The notes under the pieces were generated by a model. The model saw only the letters and a list, made by a program, of their open reading frames with translations. It was not told the origin of the DNA and made no database searches. Positions 17,436 to 27,710 of a DNA stretch of 64,000 nucleotides are shown piece after piece (positions within the stretch are counted from its first letter, which is position 1; each line of letters begins with the position of its first letter). The DNA is taken from the NCBI RefSeq assembly GCF_002723995.1, contig NZ_BEWP01000002.1:248001-312000 (forward strand), in the 5' to 3' direction. The DNA comes from Gluconobacter kondonii (GTDB taxonomy: Bacteria > Pseudomonadota > Alphaproteobacteria > Acetobacterales > Acetobacteraceae). The translations under genes were made by a program, and so were the position numbers.

Positions 17436-20078
17436 ATGAAATCCCGGCACCGCATCTCCCTGCTCGTGACAACAGCCTTTTCTGTCATGCCCTGTCTGTC
17501 CGCGCTCGCCGCGACGACAACCAGTCATCCTGTCCGTCACCACAGCATCCGGACCGGCAGCAGCACGCACGCAACGGCACATCCCGCCAGCGCTCCAGTC
17601 GCGAAGACTGCGACGGCCGCGCCACGCAAGAAAAAGACCGACATCAACTTCGCGGGTGAAGCCGAGACGATCAACGTCACCACCGGCACCCATGCGACCA
17701 ACCGCAAGGCCCGCGAAAGCACGTCCCCCGTCACCGTGGTCTCCGCTGCGACGCTCCGCCGTTCGGGCATGCTGAACCTCTCGGACGCCCTGACCCGGAC
17801 CTATGCTTCCATCAACGTGGTGGCGATGGGTGCGGATTCCGCAGCTCTGACGTCCTCCATCCAGATGCGCGGCCTCGGCCCGAACGAAGTGCTGGTTCTG
17901 GTGGACGGCAAGCGCCGCCACAACACGGCGAACATCACCGCCGATGCAGGCCCGCAGTTCGGTTCCACAGGCGCCGATCTGAACACAATCCCCGCGAACG
18001 CCATCGACCATATCGAAGTGCTCGAAGACGGCGCGGCTGCGATGTACGGCTCAGATGCGATTGCCGGTGTGGTGAACATCATCACCAAAAAACAGGCTCA
18101 CGGCATGCAGACCTCCGTACAGACCGGCGCAAACGCCTATAACGGCGATGGCTGGCAGTACAAGGTCGGCGCTGATGGCGGCGTAAAATGGGGCAGCGAC
18201 GGCTACCTGCATCTCAGCGGCGAAGTCTATCACACGGATCACATGGTCGTCGGCGCGCATGATCACCGTCTGCTCGGAAGCTGGCCCACCAACGCCACCA
18301 CGACGGGCTACTATAACGGTATCGTTCCGAATGCGATGAACGTGCCGACCAATTCCAACAAGATCATGAGCACGCCCGAAGAAACCCGCGAAAGCCTCGC
18401 CATCGACTTCGGCAAAACCATTACCGAAGGCGTGAATTTCTACGGCCTCATCACCTATATGCACCGCCACGGCGAAGCGTATGAAAACTACCGCACGCCC
18501 GTCATCGCGCCCACCATGTATCCGGCTGGCTTCTCCCCGCTCGAAACCTCGGAAGAGAACGACTATGCCGCCACGCTGGGCCTCAAGGGCGACAACTTCC
18601 TGGGCTTCGATTGGGATCTGAGCACCACATACGGCGCCGATGGCAACAAAATCGGCAACAAAAACACCGTCAATACCGGTATGCTGGCCAGCACATGCTC
18701 CACAGTTCCGGGCTCGGCCTATTATTCCACCGATGGTTGCGGCTGGTCCCCCACCACGACGCGTGCTGAAACCTATCGTATGGCGCAGTGGACCAACAAT
18801 CTGGACTTCCGCCGCCACTTCAATATCGCCAACGTCGTGCCCATGACGCTGGCCTTCGGCGGCGAACACCGCCTCGAAACCTATGAGATCAAGGCAGGCA
18901 CCCCGCCCTCCTATGAACTAGGCGGCACGCAGGGCTATGCCGGTCTCGGCCCCAACAGTGCTGGCAACTGGAGCCGTGACATCTGGGCTGCCTATGTCGA
19001 TGGCGACTTCCATCCGCTCCCGCACTGGGATCTCGATTTCGCAGGTCGCTTCGAGCACTACACGGATGTCGGCAACACGGAAAACGGCAAGGTCTCGACC
19101 CGCTATGACGTGAGCAAACGCATCGCGATCCGTGGGACAATCAGCACCGGCTTCCGCGCGCCGACGCTGGCCGAACAGCACTACAGCGCCATGAACGTGG
19201 ACCCAACCGGCGCCTCCGGCCTGCTGCCCGTCAACTCAACAGCCGCCCGTATTCTGGGTGCGAGCGCCCTGAAGCCGGAACGTTCCGTTAGCGCCAGCGG
19301 CGGCATCGTCCTGGAGCCCGTGAAGAACTTCCACGTCGAGACGGATGTCTATCAGATCAATCTGCGTGACCGCATCGTGGGCGGTGGTACCGTCAACGGT
19401 CAGCCCGCCGTCGATGCCATCGAAGCTATGGGATACTCCCTGCCTCTGAACAGCATCACCCTCGACAACGTCTCCGCCTATTACATGACCAATGGCGCCA
19501 GCACCCGCACGCAGGGGCTCGACATCAAGGCGGACTACACGTTCCGCTTCCATAATGCTGGCAACCTGAACCTCAGCATGGCATTGGACCTGAACCGGAC
19601 ACGTCTGCACCACAACGGAACGGACACCAACGGCAATGTGCTGCTGAACGCACAGAACATCGGCTACATCACGACCGCCTATCCGCGCAGCAAAATCATC
19701 CTGAACGCGTTTTATACGATCGGAAAATGGGACCTGAACGTGCGTCAGACCCGCTACGGCGAGACCACGGACATGCTGACCTACTATGACTGGACGGATA
19801 AGACGCTCACATGCCCGAGCGGCGGCAAGCTGGCCTATTCCAACAGCTGCTTTGCGCAGTTCAAGAATACGCCGCGCTGGCTGACCGATATCGAAGTCGG
19901 CTACCGCTTCAACAGCCACTGGCATCTGGCGATCGGTGCGAACAACGTCTTCAACGTCCGCCCCCGTCGTGTTCCGCAGATCAACAACTCCCGCGGCGCC
20001 CAGATCTACGACCAGTTCTCTCTGCAGGTTCCCATCACCGGCGGCTACTATTACGGCCGTATCAACGCCAGCTTCTGA
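17436..20078 (+). CDS. TonB-dependent outer-membrane receptor 1
   Basis: 880 aa from ATG 17436, which gives a clean signal peptide (MKSRHRISLLVTTAFSVMPC and on, cleavage after LSALA); an ATG at 17415 adds seven residues. After cleavage there is an unusual linker of about 50 residues rich in His, Thr, Ala and Pro, then a TonB-box-like ETINVT, a plug domain (VVSAATLRRSGMLNLSDAL, VLEDGAAAMYGSDAIAGVVN) and a 22-strand barrel ending in a terminal Phe (RINASF). Substrate unknown; the plug resembles receptors for siderophores or other large ligands. Single gene closed by its own terminator. Confidence 0.92.
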   Translation: MKSRHRISLLVTTAFSVMPCLSALAATTTSHPVRHHSIRTGSSTHATAHPASAPVAKTATAAPRKKKTDINFAGEAETINVTTGTHATNRKARESTSPVTVVSAATLRRSGMLNLSDALTRTYASINVVAMGADSAALTSSIQMRGLGPNEVLVLVDGKRRHNTANITADAGPQFGSTGADLNTIPANAIDHIEVLEDGAAAMYGSDAIAGVVNIITKKQAHGMQTSVQTGANAYNGDGWQYKVGADGGVKWGSDGYLHLSGEVYHTDHMVVGAHDHRLLGSWPTNATTTGYYNGIVPNAMNVPTNSNKIMSTPEETRESLAIDFGKTITEGVNFYGLITYMHRHGEAYENYRTPVIAPTMYPAGFSPLETSEENDYAATLGLKGDNFLGFDWDLSTTYGADGNKIGNKNTVNTGMLASTCSTVPGSAYYSTDGCGWSPTTTRAETYRMAQWTNNLDFRRHFNIANVVPMTLAFGGEHRLETYEIKAGTPPSYELGGTQGYAGLGPNSAGNWSRDIWAAYVDGDFHPLPHWDLDFAGRFEHYTDVGNTENGKVSTRYDVSKRIAIRGTISTGFRAPTLAEQHYSAMNVDPTGASGLLPVNSTAARILGASALKPERSVSASGGIVLEPVKNFHVETDVYQINLRDRIVGGGTVNGQPAVDAIEAMGYSLPLNSITLDNVSAYYMTNGASTRTQGLDIKADYTFRFHNAGNLNLSMALDLNRTRLHHNGTDTNGNVLLNAQNIGYITTAYPRSKIILNAFYTIGKWDLNVRQTRYGETTDMLTYYDWTDKTLTCPSGGKLAYSNSCFAQFKNTPRWLTDIEVGYRFNSHWHLAIGANNVFNVRPRRVPQINNSRGAQIYDQFSLQVPITGGYYYGRINASF

Positions 20079-20104
20079 AATCCACTTTCAGACCGTTTCA
20101 TAAG

Positions 20105-20133
20105 AAAGGCGCCCCGCTACAGGGCGCCTTTTT
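20105..20133 (+). terminator. Terminator of TonB receptor 1
   Basis: Perfect 10-bp stem AAAGGCGCCC/GGGCGCCTTT with a 7-nt loop, running into TTTTT. It lies 27 bases after the receptor stop. Confidence 0.92.
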
Positions 20134-20135
20134 CT

Positions 20136-20312
20136 TTAGAAAATAGCCCGATCCGGAATACTTGCAACATCCGGTGTCGTGATCGCGACAGTATTGGCGA
20201 AATGACTGCGCGCATCCTCTCCATGCACCACGCCACTCGAACAGGCAGACAAAGCCAGCGCACAGGATAGAACCATCACGTCCAATACCAGCGTTGATTT
20301 CCTGATCATCAT
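20136..20312 (-). CDS. Small lipoprotein, 58 aa
   Basis: Read on the minus strand: ATG 20312 (a second ATG follows directly), TAA at 20136-20138, with AAGGAAG seven bases upstream. Basic start (MMIRK), hydrophobic segment and lipobox LSAC (Cys24), then SSGVVHGEDARSHF and a short tail ending DRAIF. Size and layout resemble entericidin-like peptides, but sequence identity to them is not evident. Probably lipid-anchored in the envelope; function unknown. It converges with TonB receptor 1. Confidence 0.58.
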   Translation of the reverse strand: MMIRKSTLVLDVMVLSCALALSACSSGVVHGEDARSHFANTVAITTPDVASIPDRAIF

Positions 20313-20441
20313 TTTATTCTTCCTTTTCTGATCCTGACGACCATACGATCAGAAAAAATATCCGTGAAATCTTATGTTTCTATCCGTTCATAAGAACGAT
20401 TTATAAAAAACCTTGCCTATCACGCGACATAAATCAGCAAC

Positions 20442-20474
20442 AAAAAAAAGCCGGCGCATCACTGCACCGGCTTT
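20442..20474 (-). terminator. Terminator of the gyrA-coaD-cyclophilin operon
   Basis: Minus-strand stem AAAGCCGG/CCGGCTTT with an inner GCA/TGC extension past one mismatch, followed by an eight-T run (A-run 20442-20449 on plus). It lies 26 bases after the cyclophilin stop. Confidence 0.9.
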
Positions 20475-20499
20475 CGTAAAATCCGCTTTTACGCAGGAT

Positions 20500-20985
20500 T
20501 CAGGCTTCGACATAGGCCTTGACGATGATGTCGGGGTCCTTGACCACACCACCCGCGCCGGAACCACGCTTGAGCTGGTCCACATATTCCATGCCTTCCG
20601 TGACCTGACCGACGATCGTGTACTGACCGTTCAGATGCGGGCTGGCAGCGAACATGATGAAGAACTGGCTGTTGGCGGAGTTCGGTGCCATCGTGCGGGC
20701 CATGCCGACCGTGCCACGCTCGAACTTGGCAGCATTCGTGAACTCGGCCTTGAGGTCCGGATAGGAGCTGCCGCTCGTGCCGGTTCCCGTCGGATCGCCA
20801 CCCTGTGCCATGAAGCCTTCAATCACGCGATGGAACTTCACGCCATCATAGAAGCCTTCGCTGGCCAGCAGCTTGAGGCGCTCGGCCGCCAGAGGCGCCA
20901 GATCGGGGCGCAGCTCGATGACCACCTTGCCAGTCTTGAGCTCGAAAACCAGCTTGTTGCCGTCGGGCACTGCAGTATCGGACAT
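20500..20985 (-). CDS. Peptidyl-prolyl cis-trans isomerase, cyclophilin type
   Basis: 161 aa, cytoplasmic (no signal peptide). It catalyses proline isomerisation. Typical cyclophilin signatures: FYDGVKFHRVIEGFMAQGGD with the catalytic Arg after FH, ANSQFFIMF, and HLNGQYTIVGQV. Start ATG 20985 has GGAAGG six bases upstream. Third gene of a unit with gyrA and coaD, 31 bases after coaD. Confidence 0.95.
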   Translation of the reverse strand: MSDTAVPDGNKLVFELKTGKVVIELRPDLAPLAAERLKLLASEGFYDGVKFHRVIEGFMAQGGDPTGTGTSGSSYPDLKAEFTNAAKFERGTVGMARTMAPNSANSQFFIMFAASPHLNGQYTIVGQVTEGMEYVDQLKRGSGAGGVVKDPDIIVKAYVEA

Positions 20986-21016
20986 CTTGGAACCTTCCAG
21001 AATTCGTTGAAGGTTC

Positions 21017-21547
21017 CTATGTCGGCCCTCGGCCCAGTTTCGACAAGACGATATGTGCAACATCTTCGCTGACGAAGGGTGAAATATCGCCTCCCAGCCG
21101 CGCGATTTCCTTCACGATGCGACTGGCCGTACTGCGATGTTCTTCAGACGACAGCAGGAAAACCGTCTCGATTTCCGGGGCCAAACGACGCAAAGCGCCG
21201 GAAAGCTGGCTTTCGTAATCGAAATCGCCCCCCGAACGTAGCCCGCGCACAACCGTGCCCGCCCCGGCCTGACGCACGGCATCCACCAGAAGCGTATCGA
21301 AGCCAACGACCTCGACCCGCTCCCCATGCGGCAGCTTGTCCACCTCATGCCGCAGAGCCGAGAGCCGCGCCTCCAGATCCAGAAGCGGCTGCTTGCCTTC
21401 ATTGACCGCCACCCCGACCAGCAGCCGGTCGAACAGCGCGGAGGCCCTGTGGATGATGTCCAGATGCCCAAACGTGACCGGATCAAACGTGCCGGGATAA
21501 AACCCGACACGCGGATCCGTCCGCGCCTCAGGCGTCAGGTGCAGCAT
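21017..21547 (-). CDS. coaD: Phosphopantetheine adenylyltransferase
   Basis: Penultimate step of coenzyme A synthesis, 4'-phosphopantetheine to dephospho-CoA; 176 aa from ATG 21547. Nucleotidyltransferase motif [16 protein letters not shown] at the N-terminus, and [17 protein letters not shown] with ATP-binding residues near the C-terminus. The start lies 20 bases inside the gyrA reading frame, so the two genes overlap and translation is probably coupled. No separate ribosome-binding site stands out. Confidence 0.94.
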   Translation of the reverse strand: MLHLTPEARTDPRVGFYPGTFDPVTFGHLDIIHRASALFDRLLVGVAVNEGKQPLLDLEARLSALRHEVDKLPHGERVEVVGFDTLLVDAVRQAGAGTVVRGLRSGGDFDYESQLSGALRRLAPEIETVFLLSSEEHRSTASRIVKEIARLGGDISPFVSEDVAHIVLSKLGRGPT

Positions 21548-24326
21548 CGTCACCAGCGGCAGGAGCTTCGGAGGCCACAGTCTCGTCGGCATCGCCCTCT
21601 TCCGTGTCATCTTCCAGAACCGGGAAGACACAGATGACGGTTTCGCTGTCATTCAGGCGGAACAGTGTCACGCCGCTGGCCTGACGCGCCATGACGCGGA
21701 CCTGCGACACCGGAAGACGGATCAGACGCCCCGTATCCGTGACCAGCATGACGTCCGTGCCATCAAGCGTCGGCAGCGTGCCCACCACTTCCTTGCCGCG
21801 ACGGTTCGCAGAGAAGGTCATGTTGGTAATACCCTGACCGCCACGGCCCGACACACGGTAATCATAGGCCGAAGAGCGACGGCCAAAGCCGCCATCCGTT
21901 ACGGTCAGGAGGATTTCTTCCTGCTGTTCCAGTTCCTCGAAGCGCTCCTGCGTCAGATCGCCCGCGATCTCGACGATTTCCTCGTCGCCGGACACGGTTT
22001 CGTCTTCGGCACTGTCCTCCAGAGCCGCATTTTCAGCACGGCGCTTGGCATTGGCCATCCGCAGATAGGCCGAGCGTTCCTCGACGCTGGCATCCACATG
22101 ATTGAGGATACACAGCGAAATCACCGCATCGCCATCCCCCAGACGGATGCCCCGCACGCCCGTGCTGCCACGACCGGCAAACACGCGCAGCGTCTCATCC
22201 GTGATCTGGAAGCGGATGCAACGCGCGTTCTTCGTTGCGAGGAACACATCCTGACCTTCACGGCAGGTCGCCACACCGATGAGGGAATCCCCCTCGTCGA
22301 GCTTCATGGCGATCAGGCCAGACGCACGGATATTGCGGAAATCGCTCAGACGGTTACGGCGCACATTGCCGCTGGCTGTCGCGAAGGCAAGGTGCAGATC
22401 GTCCCACAGTTCCTCATCCTGCGGCAGCGGCAGAACGGCCGTAATGGAATCCGTTCCCAGTTCCGGCAGCAGGTTGACCAGCGCACGGCCCTTGGCGGTC
22501 GGCGCGGCTTCCGGCAAGTGCCAGACCTTCATCCGGTAAGCCTTGCCGCCCGAAGAGAAGAACATCACCCACTGATGCGTGTGTGCGTTGAAGCTGCGGA
22601 TAATCACGTCATCGCCACGACGACCCGAGGCCGTACGACCACGACCACCCCGGTTCTGGGACCGGAAAACCTCCAGCGGCGTACGCTTGATGAAGCCGTC
22701 GCGCGTGATGGTCACAACCATCTGTCCCGGCTCGATCAGGCTTTCATCGGTCTGGTCACCAAGTGAATCGGAAATTTCCGTCGCACGCGGGGTCGCGACT
22801 TCCGCACGGGCCGCCAGAAGCTCCTCGCGCATGACTTCCATCCGGCGCGGACGGCTCTCGATGATCTGAAGCAGCTCACCGATCTTGACGGCCACCTCAC
22901 CCAGTTCGCCCTGGATCTTCTCGCGCTCCAGACCCGTCAGGCGTTGCAGACGCAGCTCAAGAATACCGCGCGCCTGCGCTTCCGTCAGACGAACCTTGCC
23001 ATCGATGATGACATTGCCTTCGTCGTGGATCAGTTCCAGAAGCGGAATAACTTCCGAAGCATCCCACTCACGCGCCATCAGCGATTCACGCGCTGTCGCA
23101 GCATCCGGGGCCGCACGGATCAGCGCGATGACCTCGTCGATATTCGCGACAGCCAGAACGAGACCGACCAGCAGATGCCCACGATCCCGTGCCTTGTTCA
23201 GATCGAACCGGGCGCGACGGAGAATGACTTCCTCACGGAAACGCAGGAAAGCTTCCAGAATGTCCTTCAGCCCCATCGTCCGCGGCTTGCCGTCATCGAG
23301 CGCCAGCATATTAGCGCTGAAGGACGTCTGAAGCTGCGTGAAACGGTAGAGCTGGTTCAGCACCACATCCGGCGTTGCATCGCGCTTGAGCTCGATGACA
23401 ACACGCATTCCGGAGCGGTCGGACTCGTCGCGGATGTCGGAAATGCCTTCGATTTCCTTGGCCCGAACAAGATCGGCGATCTTTTCCTGCAACGTGGCCT
23501 TGTTCACCTGATACGGGATCTCGGTGATAATGATGGCCTGACGGTCCTTGCGGATTTCCTCGATCTCGGCACGTGCCCGCACCGGAATGGACCCGCGACC
23601 CGTCTCATAGGCACGACGGATACCGCTGCGCCCCATGATGATGCTGCCCGTCGGGAAATCCGGCCCCGGGATGATCTGCATCAGCTCGTCGAGTTCGATG
23701 TCCGGATTGGCAATCATCGCCAGTGTGGCATCAATGACTTCGCCCGGATTGTGCGGCGGAATATTGGTCGCCATACCAACGGCAATACCAGCCGCACCAT
23801 TGACGAGCAGGTTCGGGAAGACCGCCGGCAGAACCTTCGGCTCGTTCTCGCTTTCGTCGTAGTTCGGCTGGAAATCAACGGTATCACGGTCGATATCGTC
23901 CAGCAGGAAGGACGACGCCTTGGCCAGACGCGCTTCGGTATAACGCATGGCTGCCGGGCTATCGCCATCGACCGACCCGAAATTACCCTGACCATCGATC
24001 AGCTTGACGCGCATCGACCAGTGCTGCGCCATCCGGACCATGGCGTCATAAATCGAGCTGTCACCATGTGGATGGTATTTACCCATCACATCACCGACAG
24101 CACGTGCAGATTTGCGATAGGGCTTATCAGCCGTAAAGCCGCTTTCACGCATGGCGTAGAGGATACGGCGATGAACCGGCTTCAGACCGTCCCGCACATC
24201 CGGCAGCGCGCGCGATACGATCACGGACATCGCATAGGCCAGATAGGAGGAGCGCATTTCCTCCTCGATCGTCACAGGAAGACGGCCGGAAGAGGGCAGA
24301 TCAGTCGGCTCGGTCAGCTCGGTCAA
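21528..24326 (-). CDS. gyrA: DNA gyrase subunit A
   Basis: Breakage-reunion subunit of gyrase, 932 aa. Seen: [38 protein letters not shown], catalytic Tyr in [10 protein letters not shown], and the C-terminal beta-pinwheel repeats with the gyrase-box-like QNRGGRGRT. The quinolone-determining positions carry Ser and Asp, the susceptible form. The reading frame begins with TTG at 24326; no better ATG keeps the conserved N-terminus. The acidic C-terminal tail is typical. Confidence 0.95.
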   Translation of the reverse strand: MTELTEPTDLPSSGRLPVTIEEEMRSSYLAYAMSVIVSRALPDVRDGLKPVHRRILYAMRESGFTADKPYRKSARAVGDVMGKYHPHGDSSIYDAMVRMAQHWSMRVKLIDGQGNFGSVDGDSPAAMRYTEARLAKASSFLLDDIDRDTVDFQPNYDESENEPKVLPAVFPNLLVNGAAGIAVGMATNIPPHNPGEVIDATLAMIANPDIELDELMQIIPGPDFPTGSIIMGRSGIRRAYETGRGSIPVRARAEIEEIRKDRQAIIITEIPYQVNKATLQEKIADLVRAKEIEGISDIRDESDRSGMRVVIELKRDATPDVVLNQLYRFTQLQTSFSANMLALDDGKPRTMGLKDILEAFLRFREEVILRRARFDLNKARDRGHLLVGLVLAVANIDEVIALIRAAPDAATARESLMAREWDASEVIPLLELIHDEGNVIIDGKVRLTEAQARGILELRLQRLTGLEREKIQGELGEVAVKIGELLQIIESRPRRMEVMREELLAARAEVATPRATEISDSLGDQTDESLIEPGQMVVTITRDGFIKRTPLEVFRSQNRGGRGRTASGRRGDDVIIRSFNAHTHQWVMFFSSGGKAYRMKVWHLPEAAPTAKGRALVNLLPELGTDSITAVLPLPQDEELWDDLHLAFATASGNVRRNRLSDFRNIRASGLIAMKLDEGDSLIGVATCREGQDVFLATKNARCIRFQITDETLRVFAGRGSTGVRGIRLGDGDAVISLCILNHVDASVEERSAYLRMANAKRRAENAALEDSAEDETVSGDEEIVEIAGDLTQERFEELEQQEEILLTVTDGGFGRRSSAYDYRVSGRGGQGITNMTFSANRRGKEVVGTLPTLDGTDVMLVTDTGRLIRLPVSQVRVMARQASGVTLFRLNDSETVICVFPVLEDDTEEGDADETVASEAPAAGDDAAPDA

Positions 24327-24512
24327 GACAGGTCACCACGCTAGAATTCAGTTTTTCCAGCATACCGCATGCGTCGCCATCACGCCACACCCGGCCCACA
24401 CCCGACACTGTGACGCACATTCTCCTTCAGTCGAAATTCAGGCTCGTAAGCATTCGACAAGTAAAGGCGACGAACGAAAGATTAACGAAGTTCTCCAAAA
24501 TATAGCTCAGCG

Positions 24513-24528
24513 TTAACATCTTATTAAC
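24513..24528 (+). promoter_or_regulatory. CtrA-type binding site upstream of the Hint protein
   Basis: TTAA, seven bases, then TTAAC: an exact match to the full alphaproteobacterial CtrA consensus TTAA-N7-TTAAC. It lies 85 bases before the start of the Hint protein; a further half-site TTAAC lies near 24482. The remaining bases of the 24327-24612 gap are AT-rich and hold no gene. Confidence 0.55.
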
Positions 24529-24612
24529 TTGCGAGCACCAATTGAGCACGTTAGCAATTCCCAAACACACTCCGGCGAGTCCGTGCCGGAACTTTTTCGG
24601 AAAGATCTCATC

Positions 24613-27600
24613 ATGGCCGACACAAACACCGACGACATCACGCCCGCCGGCAGTGACAACGCAAGCTATAACACCACCGAAACAAGCTACCATCAGCAAG
24701 ATTATTCCTGGCGCTGGGTCGGCCCCGCAACGGGCGGCGACTGGACCGATCCCAGCAACTGGGTTCTGACCGATGCCGGCAATCCGGTTGATACGTCCTC
24801 CAGTGCTTTCAGCGGCTATCCCATCCCCCAGAGCGAGCAGAATGCTGACGTCAACGTGGGATACTACGGAAACGAGACACCGAATGTCGTCGTGTCCAAT
24901 GCCGTTCTCTACAACCAGATCCGCAGCCTCAGCATCTGGCAAAACAGCACCCTGAAAATCACCGCACAGGGTGGAAACGGAAACGTTTTCGCAACAGCCG
25001 GTTTTGAGAACTACGGCACCCTCATCATCGACACCCCATCAAAAGTCGAACTTGGCGGCGTGACAGCGGGTAACGGCACCCTGACAATCCTGAACAACGA
25101 TGGCAATGTGACGTTTGACGACGGGCAGCTGAATAACGGCACACTCAACCTCGTCAACTCAACCCTCGGCACTCTTGCAACGCCCATTAACGTTTCAGGC
25201 GGAACGATCAACCTTCAGCAGAACAGCACGCTCATTGCGAACCTGTACGGCGAAGGCGCCACGGTCAACATCGACCCAGCAACCGTCAACACGCTGTATG
25301 TCAACGACCGCTTCTCCAATAGCAGCGGCTCCATTCAGAACACCGTCATTAACGGCGTTTCCGAAAACACGCATTTCGGCATCCTGAGCGGCTCCTCTAA
25401 GCCGGTCTCCGCCACATATGAAGCCAATACAAACGGCTCCTATACGCTAACGATCACCCTTGATGACGGCCGCGCCATTACGTACCCGACGGTCAATGTC
25501 GCCAGCGGCTACACACCGGCTACACAGGCCACAATCGTACAGGACGGCTCGAACGGCTGGCTCATCGAAGACGCTGGCACATCAACGGCTCCTGCCTCCT
25601 ATGTCACCAGCGACCTGCACCAGCATCTTGCCTCCACCGCAGCCGCAGCGGCTGCAGCCGGTGGCGATACCTCGCAGTACAGCAGCAATGCCGTCAGCTA
25701 CCACAACCATGACAACGTCTGGCGTTGGACCGGTTCTGCTACGGGTGGCGATTGGTACGATCCGAAAAACTGGACGCTATACGACGGCCAAGGCAACGTC
25801 ATTAACACATCCAACAGTTCCTTCGGCGGCGACGCGGTTCCGCAGAGCGAGCAGAATGCTGACGTTAATGTCGGCTATGTCGGCAACACCACGCCCAACG
25901 TCGTCGTCGCCGACGCACCGTCCTACAACCAAATCCGCAGCCTCAACGTCTGGCAGAACAGCACACTAGAGATTACCGCGCAGGGTAGCAGCACTTATAG
26001 CGGCTACGTTTTCGCAACGTCCGGTTTCGAAAACAACGGTACAATTCTCATTAACACCGCAGCAAAGGTCGAACTTGGCGGCGTCACAGAGAACCGTGAC
26101 GGCGGCACTATTACGATCATGAATAACGACAACAACGTCGTGTTCGATACAAACAGCGTCAATAATGGCGGCACGATCAACCTGATCAACGCAACGCTGG
26201 GCGCTGCCACCAACCCAATCTCCGTTTCCGGCGGTACACTCAACCTCTCGCAAGACAGCAGCCTGTTTCTGTCTCCGGGCGAAAACATCAATACCATCAA
26301 TGTTGATCCGAACACGATCAACACGGTGTATGTTCAGGCTAACGGCCTGCTGCACACAGACTCATCGAACACCCAAAGCGTCGTGATCAACGGCGTCTCC
26401 GCCAACACGCATTTCGGCATCTCCGGTGTGTCTTCCGCTCCGACGGCTGCCACCTACACGCCGAACGCTGATGGCTCCTACACGCTTCAGATCACGCTGG
26501 CTGACGGTCGCCTGCTGACATTCGGCGACCTGCATATGGCAAACGGCTTTGTTCCAAGAACCAACGCCACCATCGTCCAAGACGGCAGCACTGGCTTTCT
26601 TGCGGAAGATTCAGAGGCAGGCTTTTTTATTATCGAAGCCATAGCTGAAGGCCCCTGCTTCCTCGCAGGCAGCATGATCCGCACGCCGGAAGGCGATGTG
26701 GCCGTTGAGACCCTGCGCCTCGGCAGCACGGTTCTGGCTTTCGTGAACGGCGAAACCGTCGAGCGCAAAGTCACCTGGGCCGGCCGTTCCCACATGATCG
26801 CCAAGGCCGGTCTGGCCGACGCGGAAGCCGGTTATCCGGTCCGCATCATGCAGGGCGCACTCGCCGAAGGCGTGCCTTACAAGGACATGCTGGTCACTCC
26901 GGAACACTGCCTGTTCATCAATGGCGGTTTCATCCCGGCCCGTATGCTCGTGAATGGTCGTTCGGTGGTCTATGATCGCACGATCGCCGTTTATGACTAC
27001 TTCCATGTGGAAACGGCTGAACACTCGGTCATCATGGCAGACGGCATGCTGACGGAAAGCTACCTCGACACCGGCAACCGCCAGTCCTTCCGTCAGGACG
27101 GCAGCGTTGTTTCTCTGGGTGGCCGCGAGCGCAACTGGAATGACGACGCAGCAGCTCCGCTGTCCGTCAGCCGGGACGTGGTCGAGCCGATATTCCGTGA
27201 GATCGAAGCCCGCGCCATCGCAGCAGGCCTTGAGAACACGGTTGCCGCTCCGGCTCTGACCGAAGACGCCAACCTGTACCTCGTCGCCAGCACGGGCCAG
27301 ACCATCCATCAGGTCCGCACCGCCAATGGCCGCGCGATGTTCATGATCCCGTCCGACGTGACAGGCGTTCGCATCGTGTCCCGTACCTCCAGCCCGAGCG
27401 AAACGGTCGGACCGTTCGTGGATGACCGTCGCGAACTCGGCGTTCTGGTCGGTGAAATCACGCTGTTCGACTCGGGTAACACGATCCGCATCGACCAGCA
27501 CCTGACGGACGCAGACCTGTCCGGCTGGGACGTTCAGGAGAACACCGCAGTCCGCTGGACGAACGGCAACGCCATGCTGCCACTGACGGCCCGTCAGCCG

Positions 27601-27687
27601 AACAGCCTCGGCATGCTCGCCATCCAGATCCTGGCCGCTGGCCCCTATCTGGTGACGTCGGAAGAAAACGCAGCCCTGACCGCCTGA
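24613..27687 (+). CDS. Two-repeat beta-rich protein with C-terminal Hint domain
   Basis: 1024 aa from ATG 24613. Residues of about 30-365 and 368-670 are two copies of one unit (W-R-W-x-G-x-A-T-G-G-D-W opening, SEQNADVNVGY, YNQIRSL, WQNSTL), offset by 338 residues and also similar at DNA level. Then comes a Hint domain starting at Cys682 in GPCFLAGSMIRTPEGDV, with TPEHCLFINGGF and ETAEHSVIMADG, and a tail of about 190 residues. No signal peptide is seen. Similar Hint-terminated repeat proteins occur in acetic acid bacteria and look like surface adhesins. Autoprocessing is possible, but this Hint class is not always self-cleaving. Single gene with its own terminator. Confidence 0.85.
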   Translation: MADTNTDDITPAGSDNASYNTTETSYHQQDYSWRWVGPATGGDWTDPSNWVLTDAGNPVDTSSSAFSGYPIPQSEQNADVNVGYYGNETPNVVVSNAVLYNQIRSLSIWQNSTLKITAQGGNGNVFATAGFENYGTLIIDTPSKVELGGVTAGNGTLTILNNDGNVTFDDGQLNNGTLNLVNSTLGTLATPINVSGGTINLQQNSTLIANLYGEGATVNIDPATVNTLYVNDRFSNSSGSIQNTVINGVSENTHFGILSGSSKPVSATYEANTNGSYTLTITLDDGRAITYPTVNVASGYTPATQATIVQDGSNGWLIEDAGTSTAPASYVTSDLHQHLASTAAAAAAAGGDTSQYSSNAVSYHNHDNVWRWTGSATGGDWYDPKNWTLYDGQGNVINTSNSSFGGDAVPQSEQNADVNVGYVGNTTPNVVVADAPSYNQIRSLNVWQNSTLEITAQGSSTYSGYVFATSGFENNGTILINTAAKVELGGVTENRDGGTITIMNNDNNVVFDTNSVNNGGTINLINATLGAATNPISVSGGTLNLSQDSSLFLSPGENINTINVDPNTINTVYVQANGLLHTDSSNTQSVVINGVSANTHFGISGVSSAPTAATYTPNADGSYTLQITLADGRLLTFGDLHMANGFVPRTNATIVQDGSTGFLAEDSEAGFFIIEAIAEGPCFLAGSMIRTPEGDVAVETLRLGSTVLAFVNGETVERKVTWAGRSHMIAKAGLADAEAGYPVRIMQGALAEGVPYKDMLVTPEHCLFINGGFIPARMLVNGRSVVYDRTIAVYDYFHVETAEHSVIMADGMLTESYLDTGNRQSFRQDGSVVSLGGRERNWNDDAAAPLSVSRDVVEPIFREIEARAIAAGLENTVAAPALTEDANLYLVASTGQTIHQVRTANGRAMFMIPSDVTGVRIVSRTSSPSETVGPFVDDRRELGVLVGEITLFDSGNTIRIDQHLTDADLSGWDVQENTAVRWTNGNAMLPLTARQPNSLGMLAIQILAAGPYLVTSEENAALTA
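24705..26625 (+). repeat. Internal tandem duplication in the Hint protein gene
   Basis: The N-terminal coding part consists of two direct copies with a period of 1014 bp. For example, GAGCGAGCAGAATGCTGACG occurs at 24831 and again at 25845. Divergence is mainly at third codon positions and in linkers, so the duplication is old enough to have drifted but stays in frame. Confidence 0.85.
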
Positions 27688-27710
27688 AGCCAGCCGGTCT
27701 GAAATGAAAA

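Noticed and set aside
26656-27100. Hint domain as an intein
   Set aside because: There is no homing endonuclease or split host protein; it ends a repeat protein, which fits the Hint_2 type rather than an intein.
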